Positions 1 through 7,649 of a stretch of 42,805 bases of DNA are shown here, piece after piece. Origin of the DNA: Desulfobacterales bacterium. GTDB lineage: Bacteria; Desulfobacterota; Desulfobacteria; Desulfobacterales; SpSt-501. The position numbers and the translations under genes were made by a program. The stretch is from contig JAUQXK010000146.1 in assembly GCA_030834695.1 (NCBI GenBank), positions 1-42,805 on the forward strand. Direction: 5' to 3'. The notes under the pieces were generated by a model. It was given only the letters and a program-made list of their open reading frames with translations. It was not told the origin of the DNA and ran no database searches. The number at the start of each line of letters is the position of its first letter. The first letter of the stretch is position 1.

Positions 1-1449
1 CTTGAGGATGGACTTCAGACTGCTGTAACTGGTGGCGCCGATCTCAAGCGCCCGCTGGCAGGCCATCTCCAGTCGCCTGGCGTCGTAGTCTTTTTCCAGC
101 CGCAGGATGCCCAAGGCCGAACGGAAGCCCTGCTGGGGAAGGCTCCGTGAGCTGATGACAGTCGTAATCAGGGTGGCGCAGGCCGGACCGATCTTCTGAG
201 CCCAGCGGCCGAAGCGCTCCGGGGTCCAGTCCAGCCATCGCTGATGGTTGGGGGGCATGTGCTCTTTGAGGGTGGTATGCCGGCCGCGCAGGTAGCTTCT
301 GATGTGGCTGGCGACCCGGGTGCTCTGGTAGAAGCATTCCACCGTGTGCGGGGTGTAGCGCAGGTCGAGCTTTTTTCTGACCAGCCGGTAGGGGACACTG
401 TAGTAATGGCCGTCGAGTTCGACGTGGTAGTCGATGTGGACCGTGGCCTTTTTCCATTCGGCGAACTGGTAGGGCCGATCCGGAAGCGCTCTGAGAGCGG
501 GCTTGTCGATCTCCAGGAAGGCCGAGTGCCGACTGCCGGGCAGCTTTTGGAAGGGCCGGTGGTTGAGCGCTTCGAGCAGTTCACCGATTCTACGGTTTAA
601 CTGGGCCAGGCTGAAGAAGGTCTCGTTTCGGATGCGCGCGAGGATCCAGCGCTCGACCACCAGCACGCCGCTTTCCACCTTGGCCTTGTCGCGGGGTTTT
701 TTAACCCGGGTGGGCAGGATGGCCGTGCCGTAGTGGTGGGCCATCTCCAGATAGCTCGGGTTTAGGTCCGGCTCGTAGAAACAGGCTTTGCTGATCCCGG
801 TTTTGGTGTTGTCGGGCACCACGGCGCGGGAAGCCCCGCCGAAGAAGGCAAACGCCCGACAGTGAGCGCCGATCCAATCGCCAAGGGCTTGGCTTAACGT
901 GGCCTCGGCATAGCTGCAGTTGGAAGCCGCCAGCACCGCAACGAAAATGGAGGCCTGCTTCTGGCTGCCGGAGAGCGCATCGACAATGGGAACCGTCATC
1001 CCGGCCCAGTCGACGCAAAGTGTCTCCCCGGCCCGGTGCTCCTGGCGCATGACCGGATCGATCCGCTCGGCCCACGTTCGATACAGATTGCAGAACTGGC
1101 TGTACTGGTAGCCGTCGGGATGCGTTGCCTTGTACTCCTGCCACAAAAGCATCAGGGTGACGGCTTTGCGGCGCAGTTCCCGGTGGATGTAAACAAAGTC
1201 CGGCGGCTGCCGGGGCTGCTCCATCACAACAGGGGGCGGCGGGAACAGCAGCGCTTCCAGCTGTGCGTCGTCGGTCTCAGCCGAAAGCGGCCAAGTGAGC
1301 CCCGAGGCCGCAAAACGCATGAGATACTCGGCGACGGTGCTTCGGGCGATTTTACAGCTGGTGGCGATCTGTCGCTTGGTCAGATGACAGTTGAAAAAAA
1401 GACGCAGCACTTCACGGATCTTTCGCATGGTCAACCTCGTGGCCGGCAT
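1..1449 (-). CDS. istA: IS21-family transposase IstA (3' end outside window)
   Basis: The minus strand has an uninterrupted frame of 483 codons from an ATG at 1449 to the window edge, where it is cut. An AGGAGG ribosome binding site lies 4 nt upstream. The N-terminus carries a helix-turn-helix (LTKRQIATSCKIARSTVAEY). A DDE integrase core follows, with the triad visible in LCVDWAGMTVP, VVPDNTKTGI and KAKVESGV. The C-terminal part (HYYSVPYRLV, then RWLDWTPERFGRWA) is the usual IstA mu-type domain. IstA with the IstB ATPase catalyses IS21 transposition; istB would lie beyond base 1. The frame looks intact. The family call is firm; whether the element is complete cannot be judged. Confidence 0.93.
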   Translation of the reverse strand, partial: MPATRLTMRKIREVLRLFFNCHLTKRQIATSCKIARSTVAEYLMRFAASGLTWPLSAETDDAQLEALLFPPPPVVMEQPRQPPDFVYIHRELRRKAVTLMLLWQEYKATHPDGYQYSQFCNLYRTWAERIDPVMRQEHRAGETLCVDWAGMTVPIVDALSGSQKQASIFVAVLAASNCSYAEATLSQALGDWIGAHCRAFAFFGGASRAVVPDNTKTGISKACFYEPDLNPSYLEMAHHYGTAILPTRVKKPRDKAKVESGVLVVERWILARIRNETFFSLAQLNRRIGELLEALNHRPFQKLPGSRHSAFLEIDKPALRALPDRPYQFAEWKKATVHIDYHVELDGHYYSVPYRLVRKKLDLRYTPHTVECFYQSTRVASHIRSYLRGRHTTLKEHMPPNHQRWLDWTPERFGRWAQKIGPACATLITTVISSRSLPQQGFRSALGILRLEKDYDARRLEMACQRALEIGATSYSSLKSILK

Positions 1450-1545
1450 GGCACCTCCTAAAGAAACTTTTTTGAGGTGCCTTCTACCGGCTGTCTGATA
1501 GGTTAACCAGCGTTGCGTTCAGCTCCGTGAAATCCGGATTATAGG

Positions 1546-1640
1546 GTGGCCGCTTTGCCTCGGAATGGGTGGCCGGATTCGATCGGAATCAGTGGCCGCT
1601 TTCGATCGGAATCGGTGGCCGGCTTGCCTCGGAATACGCA
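1546..1640. repeat. IS21 terminal multiple repeats (4 x 23 bp)
   Basis: Four copies of a unit beginning GTGGCCG and ending CGGAAT start at 1546, 1569, 1592 and 1615, exactly 23 bp apart. Copies 1 and 4 share the centre CTTTGCCT/CTTGCCT and copies 2 and 3 share TTCGATCGG. The block ends in TACGCA at 1640, giving a TG...CA-type IS end. IS21 elements are known for such multiple terminal repeats that bind IstA. The inferred right end is therefore base 1640, only about 70 bp from the PEP-CTERM gene. Confidence 0.8.
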
Positions 1641-1711
1641 TTCAATCTCCGATGCGCAAAAAGGCAGAGCCAGATCCGGCCCTGCCTTTCGATGCGTCAA
1701 TCCAAAGATTG

Positions 1712-2263
1712 TCAGGCCTTCTTAAACCTCTTTCTGGAAAACCCAAAAACAAGCAAACCAGTCCCAAAAAGCAGCATAGAGGCCGGCTCGGGAACCGGCT
1801 GCGTATTTCCATACAGGGTCAAGTGTGAAATGGAACCGCCTCCTGGCCAGAAACCACTCAATTGAAGGGGATCCGTTCCGCCCCAACTCAATGCCGTCAG
1901 GTCGAATAAGTACCAAGCCGGATAATGATCTCCGTCTTTGACGAGCAGGAATGCATTGGGGCCGACAATATCACCGCCCGTATATTCTATGTTAGCCCCA
2001 ACTGCGCCGTCTCCTGGCACATAGGCGTAAAAGGTATGGTAGCTATTTGCCAGCGGCCCTTCTTCACCTTGCGGCTCGTCACTCTTATAGAGTTCTAAAG
2101 CTGAGCCAATATATCCCGCGATGGCAGTATTGATATCATCTTGATTGTTTTGACCACCAATCCATTTAAAGCCGGTATCAGGGGTAATCATCAAAGCGTG
2201 CCCTGATGTAAATGAGAAAACTAAGATCAGAAAGCTTAAAAATACCAAAAATAATTTTTTCAT
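1712..2263 (-). CDS. PEP-CTERM sorting-signal protein
   Basis: A secreted protein of 183 aa. It begins with a signal peptide (MKKLFLVFLSFLILVFSFTS) and ends with a classic PEP-CTERM tail: VPEPASMLLFGTGLLVFGFS followed by a basic RKRFKK end. Such tails are recognised and cleaved by an exosortase during export of surface or extracellular proteins; no exosortase gene is in the window. The middle (FKWIGGQNNQDDINTAIAGY and a GGGSISHLTLYG stretch) is a beta-rich ectodomain of unknown function. The ATG at 2263 is preferred over an upstream ATG because the signal peptide starts there and an AAAGGGGG purine stretch lies upstream. The IS21 end sits just downstream. Confidence 0.85.
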   Translation of the reverse strand: MKKLFLVFLSFLILVFSFTSGHALMITPDTGFKWIGGQNNQDDINTAIAGYIGSALELYKSDEPQGEEGPLANSYHTFYAYVPGDGAVGANIEYTGGDIVGPNAFLLVKDGDHYPAWYLFDLTALSWGGTDPLQLSGFWPGGGSISHLTLYGNTQPVPEPASMLLFGTGLLVFGFSRKRFKKA

Positions 2264-2838
2264 CTCAGAATGCCCCCTTTTTGCCGCAAATTTCGCGATG
2301 TGCTTTACCCCCCAACTTCTCCCCCGACACAAAAGAGCCCACATTAAAAAACAACCCGGCTATTTCTTCCTGAATTCCGGCTGTTTTCCGCACTCACCCC
2401 CCGGTGGAGTTGGCCCCTTCTGCGGACTTGCGGCATTCTGCCAATCTTTTCGTTTAATCAGCAAGAAACATGCAAAGGTATCATTGTTTAGTAAAATCGA
2501 ATTTAATCAATGTGTTACAGTATCATTTGGCCGATTAGAGATAAAATTGTGGCAGATAGGAGGATAAAAGATGGGTAAAAAATGTCGCTACCTTCGGAAT
2601 AATCTATCCCATAAATTTAGTGCCAGGAGGTTTCAGATTTTGTTTTGTGCTTAGGCTGTCACAAGCACATCATTCTTGGGAGTATAGTTTGTTTCGGTAT
2701 TCTCAACGATAGACATGGCCTGTGGGCGCAACTCCGCGCCCATCAGGCCTAATTAACCAATGCCAGCTTAATCCCTGTAAAATATCTTTTACACCATGAA
2801 CATGGGAATTATCTATTGGCGCAAAATTCAGATAAAAA
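2264..2838. other. Gene-free intergenic stretch
   Basis: No convincing coding region is seen. A plus-strand ORF at 2298-2567 has no family resemblance and looks like chance. Base composition falls from GC-rich to AT-rich across this stretch, marking the start of the AT-rich island that runs to about 7.3 kb. The upstream region of the PEP-CTERM gene presumably holds its promoter, but no clear -35/-10 pair was recognised. Confidence 0.5.
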
Positions 2839-3303
2839 CTATTTAATACAAGTTAGTCCTTCTTCTGATGAAGTAATATTATAGCTAATTCCACGATTCT
2901 TTAATTGATCTTTCACAAAAACCAAATCACTTTCAGATATATCATATTGGCCCTCATCGCGCATGATTGGAGCAATTTGAATATCTGGCTTTAAAAATTC
3001 AACGGAGTTCGTGGTGCATAGCTTGTTTAGCCAATTATTTACTGAAACTTTTAGCTCTTCGTCAGAATCAAATTTTTTTAATTTTGCTGATGCAAATCCC
3101 TGACCATTTGGGATTATAATTTTAGCTTTTTCACCATCAGGTCCCGGGCCAGTTAATACAAGAAATTCGCTTCCATCTTTTGTATAAAAAACAGGCTTTT
3201 TCAACTTGTACTGAGGACTACTTTTTTGAGGTTGAGAAACTGTCCCACATGATATCGCAAAGAAACACATAAGCGAAAATATAAAATATTTTTTGAAATC
3301 CAT
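2839..3303 (-). CDS. Hypothetical lipoprotein (154 aa)
   Basis: The N-terminus MDFKKYFIFSLMCFFAISCG is a type II signal peptide whose lipobox (AISC) puts the lipidated cysteine at residue 19. The mature part is charged and soluble, with a segment FVLTGPGPDGEKAK-like in character and a C-terminal pair of cysteines (one at ...CTT, one in LTCIK). No known family was recognised. It lies 173 bp downstream of another lipoprotein gene on the same strand and may share its transcript. The AT-rich codon use differs strongly from the genes after 9 kb, which suggests transfer. The lipoprotein call is strong; the function is unknown. Confidence 0.75.
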   Translation of the reverse strand: MDFKKYFIFSLMCFFAISCGTVSQPQKSSPQYKLKKPVFYTKDGSEFLVLTGPGPDGEKAKIIIPNGQGFASAKLKKFDSDEELKVSVNNWLNKLCTTNSVEFLKPDIQIAPIMRDEGQYDISESDLVFVKDQLKNRGISYNITSSEEGLTCIK

Positions 3304-3476
3304 TTTTATGATCCATTTTATAGCTTAGAATGCCTCGTTTTTTGTTTTCAATCTTAAATAATTAAATATTACAATTCGCAGCTCATAGCGGACGCTAAGA
3401 CAAAAATAATTTTGTGACATTAAAATAGAAAATAGTCTGTTTTTAATGATTTTTTACCATTTAAATATAAAAATAA

Positions 3477-4169
3477 TTAAAGGCTAAATGTTTTTTCCTT
3501 AAAAAATAATATAGCCTCATCAGCTCCTTTCCGTAGTTCATTTTTAAGTACAGCCGCGTTGTTATTCATCAATTCGTCATAACTAAATGTTTTATTCGTA
3601 TCAGGGGACTTTGTATTTGGATAACTAAAAACTTCCTGGGTCAAAGCTTGTTTAGCTTTTAAATCAATAATCTTCAGGTCTAAAATAAAAGAAACCTGGT
3701 ATTGCACCGATAATGCTGGGTTGGAACCCGCTCCCGTACCAAAGGCCCAACCAATTGTTCTCACATCCAAAAGAAGGTCGCCCTTGCTATATGTTTTGCA
3801 CAGTGTATCTATATCATTATTTTCGCTTATGGCCTCTGCCTTTGGCATAAATTTGATATTGAAATTTTGATTCAATATTTTTTCCATTTCTTGGGAAACA
3901 AAAATAGCAGGATCTTCGATATTATTTTGCTCCACAATTTCCCGCCCTGCAGAAAAAGATGCAGCCATTCCAATCATAGGAGGAAGCCAAGCTTTGCCAG
4001 TTGTTTGTGCATAAAAATCTGGCGTTTTAGGGTTACTAGTTTCGCAAGTTTTTCCATTAATCTTAGCCGCAGATTCCTTTGACAGAGGAAGACGTTGAAT
4101 GGGTGTGACACAGCTTAAAAGCATGGAGCTTAAAATAATTAGCAAGGACGTAAAGATATATTTTTTCAT
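3477..4169 (-). CDS. Hypothetical lipoprotein downstream of GEMM leader (230 aa)
   Basis: The signal sequence MKKYIFTSLLIILSSMLLSC ends in a lipobox (MLLSC), so the protein is likely membrane-anchored by a lipid at Cys20. The mature domain has a glycine-rich WAFGTGAGSNPALSVQY stretch and a beta-type FILDLKIIDLKAKQAL segment, resembling outer-membrane-associated lipoproteins in general, but no named family was recognised. The start at 4169 has a good RBS (AGGAGGGAAAATG). The transcript leader upstream carries a cyclic-di-GMP-I-like aptamer and terminator, so expression is probably ligand controlled. Codon use is AT-rich, like its neighbours. Confidence 0.78.
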   Translation of the reverse strand: MKKYIFTSLLIILSSMLLSCVTPIQRLPLSKESAAKINGKTCETSNPKTPDFYAQTTGKAWLPPMIGMAASFSAGREIVEQNNIEDPAIFVSQEMEKILNQNFNIKFMPKAEAISENNDIDTLCKTYSKGDLLLDVRTIGWAFGTGAGSNPALSVQYQVSFILDLKIIDLKAKQALTQEVFSYPNTKSPDTNKTFSYDELMNNNAAVLKNELRKGADEAILFFKEKTFSL

Positions 4170-4191
4170 TTTCCCTCCTTTATTTTGATAT

Positions 4192-4231
4192 AAAAAAAGC
4201 CGGCCTCCCTTATTATAATGGCAGCCCGGCT
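4192..4231 (-). terminator. Intrinsic terminator of GEMM leader A
   Basis: Read on the minus strand, AGCCGGGCTGCC pairs with GGGAGGCCGGCT (12 pairs, two mismatches) and is followed by a run of seven T. The 5' arm overlaps the 3' end of the preceding aptamer, so aptamer and terminator are mutually exclusive. That arrangement fits a transcriptional ON switch; this is inference from geometry. Confidence 0.75.
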
Positions 4232-4370
4232 ATCCCCTTAGGTTGAAGACTTAAAGCAAATAGTTCAAGAGAACCTGCAGAAACCCGCAGGAAAAAGTTC
4301 TGTCAGCTTTAAGCAACAACAGATCTGGACCCATGGCTTTCCGTTTCCCTGTTTCCCGAGATTTGGCTTT
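4220..4370 (-). promoter_or_regulatory. Cyclic-di-GMP-I (GEMM) type riboswitch, copy A
   Basis: The minus-strand RNA contains AAATCTCGGGAAACAGGG followed by AACGGAAAGCCATGGGTCC, matching the GEMM-I core (a GAAA-type capped hairpin, then ACGnAAAGCnAnGGG). After a long variable hairpin (CTTAAAGC pairs with GCTTTAAG), the 3' strand GATAGCCGGGCTGCC follows. It is very similar in order and sequence to copy B near 7.0 kb. GEMM-I RNAs bind cyclic di-GMP; some Geobacter members prefer cGAMP, so the ligand is not certain. It heads the 230-aa lipoprotein gene. Confidence 0.72.
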
Positions 4371-4385
4371 TTCCTTTTAAACCTG

Positions 4386-4414
4386 CTTTTAATATCAGGC
4401 TTAAAAAATTTCAA
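4386..4414 (-). promoter_or_regulatory. Candidate sigma70 promoter for GEMM leader A
   Basis: On the minus strand TTGAAA (4414-4409) and TAAAAG (4391-4386) are separated by 17 nt. This is just upstream of the aptamer start, which is the expected position. Confidence 0.5.
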
Positions 4415-4449
4415 ATGTCGGATTTCAGCGCAAAATAGGGTTAATCCTG

Positions 4450-4698
4450 TTAATAAGTTACCTGCCTGATGAAGTACCATGATTTGAGTCTGAAGAATTT
4501 GTTTTCTCTGAAGCCGTAGGCTTGGTGTTTCATGGTATTGATTTTGTTGTTGGTGCCTCCAGACGGTCCGGTGGAAATCGGGTAAATGCCATAGGAAGGA
4601 ATCCCTTTCAAATGAGCCGCCGCCGTGCGAACCATTTTGGGAGACATCGGCACCATAGAACCTCCGGTACGGTAGATCCGGTCTATGAGAAAATCCAA
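4450..4698 (-). pseudogene. ISL3-family transposase C-terminal remnant
   Basis: The frame reads HLKGIPSYGIYPISTGPSG then GTNNKINTMKHQAYGFREN, the typical C-terminal end of ISL3-type transposases (GLNNKIKTLKRQAYG...). Only about 80 residues remain; the N-terminal domain and the catalytic core are missing. The initiator ATG at 4698 is probably not a real start. It marks an old insertion between two lipoprotein/protease units. Confidence 0.75.
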
Positions 4699-4759
4699 TT
4701 GGATAAGCCGCCCGACAGAATCTGAGGGAGGCGTTCAAATGAACAATTGTGATTCCATT

Positions 4760-5719
4760 CTACTTATCTTCAGAGATCCAATATTGGTAGTTGGCGAACG
4801 CTGTTTCGGTTATACGCGTTCCGAAGTTATAGCTATTTATAATGGTACGAGTGTGGATGCCGATTGCATGTGCACCTTTTTTGCCCCTGTCAAACCATAG
4901 GGGGGAGCCGCTGTTTCCACTTGTAGTGTCATTACTGTAGTACAACAAGTACTCTGAGCAGTCAGCAACTTTATTGTGGCTTTGCCATTGTTGCTCCATG
5001 CCGCCCCGATCAACTGGATACCCTGAAACCGCTTGCGGAAAACCATTCATAGCGTCTTCGCCCGCTTTCCATAATAAATTGAAGTATCCTGTCGTGTCGC
5101 CGACATTGCAATCCAATTTTAAGACTCCATAATCGACTTCCTCGTCTCCAGAATCGGTCCACCCTTGCACGGACCCCTTCCATGTTACCCCACAAGAACC
5201 GTAAGGCGCACCACTATTGTAGCCAGGGTAAACTCTATAACCTGTATACCAGCTTCCTCCTGGCCCCCCGCTGTGCACACAGTGGCCAGCCGTTGCGACA
5301 GTATCTCGGCTGATCATAAATCCGGTGCACCCACCTTCATTAAAATCGATTAAAACGACCGCTCTCGCGGGATAATTTCCCGTGTAATTGCGCACACGAG
5401 TATCCACCCCAATTAATGCCTCGGTAACCGCTTCTGAGCCAAGTTCTCTTGTTGCCGTCTTCCGCACCATTTCTTCGAAGTCGGGAAAGTAGTCGAAACT
5501 CACCCCTTGAGCGATCATCTCGGCCTTGTCTGGACGTGGTGTTCCCTGCAAGGGCTTTGCTATAGGCGAGGCTTCTCTCTCAACGGTCTTCTGAGCCGCC
5601 ACTCTTCGTCCGTCGTCGAACACCATGACGTTCCGCTGGCCAGCCTGGGCGAATCCGCTCTGCAAAACGATACACAAGCAAATGGCGAGGATAATGATTG
5701 CGGTTCTCCTCATTCTCAT
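4760..5719 (-). CDS. Secreted trypsin/V8-like serine protease
   Basis: The protein is 319 aa. The chosen ATG at 5719 lies 5 nt after a GGAGG, and the signal peptide (MRMRRTAIIILAICLCIVLQ, then an AQA cleavage site) begins there; an ORF extension of 34 residues upstream is rejected. The catalytic triad of the S1 fold is visible: His in TVATAGHCVHS, Asp in EEVDYGVLKLD, Ser in TSGNSGSPLWF. The pattern (GGCTGFMISRDTVATAGHC and GNSGSPL) resembles glutamyl-endopeptidase (S1B/V8-like) secreted enzymes. A pro-region of roughly 90 residues separates the signal peptide from the protease domain. It lies downstream of a DUF2846-like lipoprotein and may share its transcript. Confidence 0.88.
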   Translation of the reverse strand: MRMRRTAIIILAICLCIVLQSGFAQAGQRNVMVFDDGRRVAAQKTVEREASPIAKPLQGTPRPDKAEMIAQGVSFDYFPDFEEMVRKTATRELGSEAVTEALIGVDTRVRNYTGNYPARAVVLIDFNEGGCTGFMISRDTVATAGHCVHSGGPGGSWYTGYRVYPGYNSGAPYGSCGVTWKGSVQGWTDSGDEEVDYGVLKLDCNVGDTTGYFNLLWKAGEDAMNGFPQAVSGYPVDRGGMEQQWQSHNKVADCSEYLLYYSNDTTSGNSGSPLWFDRGKKGAHAIGIHTRTIINSYNFGTRITETAFANYQYWISEDK

Positions 5720-5798
5720 GGTTGCCTCCAATCGTCGATGGTTGATGGTCAACTGATCTTGAGATGGAATACTTTCAGAAACCATTTTATTGCTCAGG

Positions 5799-6272
5799 TT
5801 AATGCGCAATATTTTTCCCAAATTTATCCCCTAATGTGCACTCGTTAAGGGCTTTTCTGCCCTCTTCTTGGCTAACAACTTCTATCTTGCCGATTCCTTT
5901 TAGCAGGCCCGGATAAACACTCTGATAGATATAATATGTTTTGTTTGCTTCGAGCTTAAGCATAATTTCGGGATCATTATCGTGGCCAGTAACTTTAATT
6001 TTATAATCACCTGGGGCTAAAATAGCATATACGTATATTCCGCCTTGGGTTGTTCCCAAATACTCATCATTAGCTGTAATATCCGTGCCAAATGGTTTTC
6101 CAAGAAATGTTGGTCGCACTACATAAACAATTGATTTGCCTGCGGGGACTTGCATATTTTTTACTTTTGTATCAACTGAGGCAGGCATTGGATTTACAGT
6201 ATTCATTGTCGCACAACCAACTGCCACGATTGAAATTAAAACAATAGAAACACAAACTAATGTTTTTTTCAC
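5799..6272 (-). CDS. DUF2846-like lipoprotein, GTG start
   Basis: The protein is 157 aa with a type II signal (KKTLVCVSIVLISIVAVGCA) and lipobox AVGC. The mature part (SIVYVVRPTFLGKPFGTDI, then a YAILAPGDYKIKV turn) matches the DUF2846 pattern of small beta-rich lipoproteins with a VYRP-like first strand and a PGxY/H motif. No biochemical role is established for the family. The start is GTG at 6272, with AAGGAGG five to six nt upstream. It follows the frameshifted gene at 6386-6909 by 113 bp and precedes the protease gene, so the three may form one transcript from the GEMM leader B. Confidence 0.8.
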   Translation of the reverse strand: MKKTLVCVSIVLISIVAVGCATMNTVNPMPASVDTKVKNMQVPAGKSIVYVVRPTFLGKPFGTDITANDEYLGTTQGGIYVYAILAPGDYKIKVTGHDNDPEIMLKLEANKTYYIYQSVYPGLLKGIGKIEVVSQEEGRKALNECTLGDKFGKNIAH

Positions 6273-6385
6273 GCTTCCTCCTTCTTGTTGAATAATAGTT
6301 GGTTAAGGTCGGCGCGCTTGGTGTTTTACCAAAATAAAGCTGTAATTTCTTCCCAGTTAGGTGATGCCCGTTTTGTATTTACAGG

Positions 6386-6909
6386 CTATGGAGTTTTTAA
6401 CAGTACGTTGTGTATGTCGAGTTTGTTTGCATCACCTGTTTCAAAAGGATATTTAATTTCAACCGTATTTTTGGTATTTTCATCAACAACCAACGCAATA
6501 CTTGCGTTTCCAGTAGTGAACCCCTTTACAGGTTGTAAGTAAAATAATATACTTGCCTGGTTTAAGTGAGGTGGTCTCAAATTTAAAATTACCCCCTTCA
6601 GAAAATTGGGTTTTAAGATGATTCGAATCATCAACCATTATTGAACCATCAGACATTAAAGTGCCGATAATCCCCTTTTCAGAATTATAAAACACCAGAT
6701 GTGAACCTTGAGCAAAATATTTTTTTTGCATGGTCAATATTTATAATTGTTCCAGTAATCGTAATTTTGTTATTTGAAGATTGTTTTGTGGGGCTTGAAG
6801 TTTTTGAGGCTTTTGAGGCAGCCAAGGTAATATTTCCACAAAAATTGCTTAATGCAAAAATTACTACTAATGGCGATATGAAAAAAGTCGGAAAAGAAAT
6901 TTTTTTCAT
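6386..6909 (-). pseudogene. Secreted hypothetical protein broken by two frameshifts
   Basis: Three consecutive frames read as one protein. A signal peptide and linker (MKKISFPTFFISPLVVIFAL ... GTIINIDHAKK) are followed by YFAQGSHLVFYNSEKGIIG up to KPGKYIILL, then QPVKGFTTGNASIALVVDEN to the stop at 6386. The first junction is in an A8 run (plus-strand T8 at 6720-6727), the second near 6535-6550. The start at 6909 has the same RBS context as the gene after riboswitch A. Sequencing error, real decay or slippage at A8 cannot be told apart here. No family was recognised. Confidence 0.7.
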
Positions 6910-6931
6910 TTTCCCTCCTCTTTTTGGAAAC

Positions 6932-6969
6932 AAAAAAAACCGGACCTCCTATTTAAAGGCAGCCCGGTT
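6932..6969 (-). terminator. Intrinsic terminator of GEMM leader B
   Basis: Minus-strand AACCGGGCTGCC pairs with GGAGGTCCGGTT and is followed by T8. The 5' arm is also the 3' strand of the aptamer, as in copy A. Confidence 0.72.
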
Positions 6970-7108
6970 ATCCGCTTAGGTTGAAAACTTAAAGCCAGTG
7001 GTTCAGGAGATCCAGTAGAAGCGCGCAGGAAAAAGTGATGTTGGCTTTAAGCAACAACAATTTTGGACCCGTGGCTTTCCGTCTCCCAGTTTCCCAGGAT
7101 TTGGCTTT
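6959..7108 (-). promoter_or_regulatory. Cyclic-di-GMP-I (GEMM) type riboswitch, copy B
   Basis: The minus-strand RNA reads AAATCCTGGGAAACTGGG then GACGGAAAGCCACGGGTCC, a close match to the GEMM-I core. A variable arm closed by CTTAAAGCCA/TGGCTTTAAG and the 3' strand GATAACCGGGCTGCC follow. It shares most positions with copy A, about 2.7 kb away, so the two are duplicates or co-transferred. It heads the frameshifted secreted protein and possibly the DUF2846 and protease genes after it. Confidence 0.75.
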
Positions 7109-7120
7109 AACTTGGTAGTT

Positions 7121-7149
7121 TCTATCCTACACGAGGGGTGGGTTGTCAA
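7121..7149 (-). promoter_or_regulatory. Candidate sigma70 promoter for GEMM leader B
   Basis: A perfect minus-strand TTGACA (7149-7144) is followed after 17 nt by GATAGA (7126-7121), a weak -10. It sits about 15 nt upstream of the aptamer. Confidence 0.5.
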
Positions 7150-7371
7150 TATTTAAAGTATACTATATCAAGAAATGGCATTGGCCTGTGATTTGTCAGA
7201 TAGCATCGAAAAAGGTCATTCTCTCAAAATATTAGGCTTCTATGCACCTATGGCTGGTTCACCTCCGACCCTTGCCGTCTTACTGACTGTACCTGACTAT
7301 ACAAATGAAAAATATAGTCGCCATCCACGCTCTTTTTAAATGTATTTTCAGTCTGTTGCGAAAGAGATAAA

Positions 7372-7419
7372 ACCTTGACACGGTAGGGGTCCGGGGTTCA
7401 AATCCCCGCGTGCCTACCA
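7372..7419 (+). tRNA. 3' fragment of tRNA-Val(GAC), candidate att site
   Basis: An anticodon loop TTGACAC (7375-7381, anticodon GAC) is followed by the 3' anticodon-stem strand GGTAG and a variable loop GGGTC. The T arm is CGGGG-TTCAAAT-CCCCG (7392-7408), and CGTGCCT, discriminator A and CCA (7417-7419) close the molecule. The 5' half is missing: upstream bases cannot form the D arm or the AGGCACG acceptor strand, and anticodon-stem pairing fails after three pairs. A 3' tRNA fragment that begins at the anticodon arm is the usual scar of tyrosine-integrase insertion. Confidence 0.8.
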
Positions 7420-7428
7420 AGCAAATTC

Positions 7429-7466
7429 AAGGGGCTGAAGATGGTAAAACGTCTTCAGCCCCTTTT
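7429..7466 (+). terminator. Terminator of the tRNA-Val locus
   Basis: AAGGGGCTGAAGA and TCTTCAGCCCCTT form a perfect 13-bp stem with a 10-nt loop, followed by TTTTATT. Its place right after the tRNA CCA end suggests this is the original chromosomal tRNA 3' flank. Confidence 0.8.
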
Positions 7467-7649
7467 ATTCTGCTTGAATAGGCAGGGCGCACAATGGGGA
7501 TTGGGAGAGCGCTCTCCGGCAAAGAGCGTTCTGAACCAGGAAAGGAAATGTGTGATGAAGGTTCTGACGCGGCTATCTTTACCCGTGGTGGGATCGGTTT
7601 TTTTAGACTGGATGGATGCCCTCCTACGGCAGACCTTTCCCCTAAGCTC

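Noticed and set aside
2298-2567. 89-aa plus-strand ORF
   Set aside because: No RBS or recognisable domain, and it spans the upstream region of the PEP-CTERM gene.
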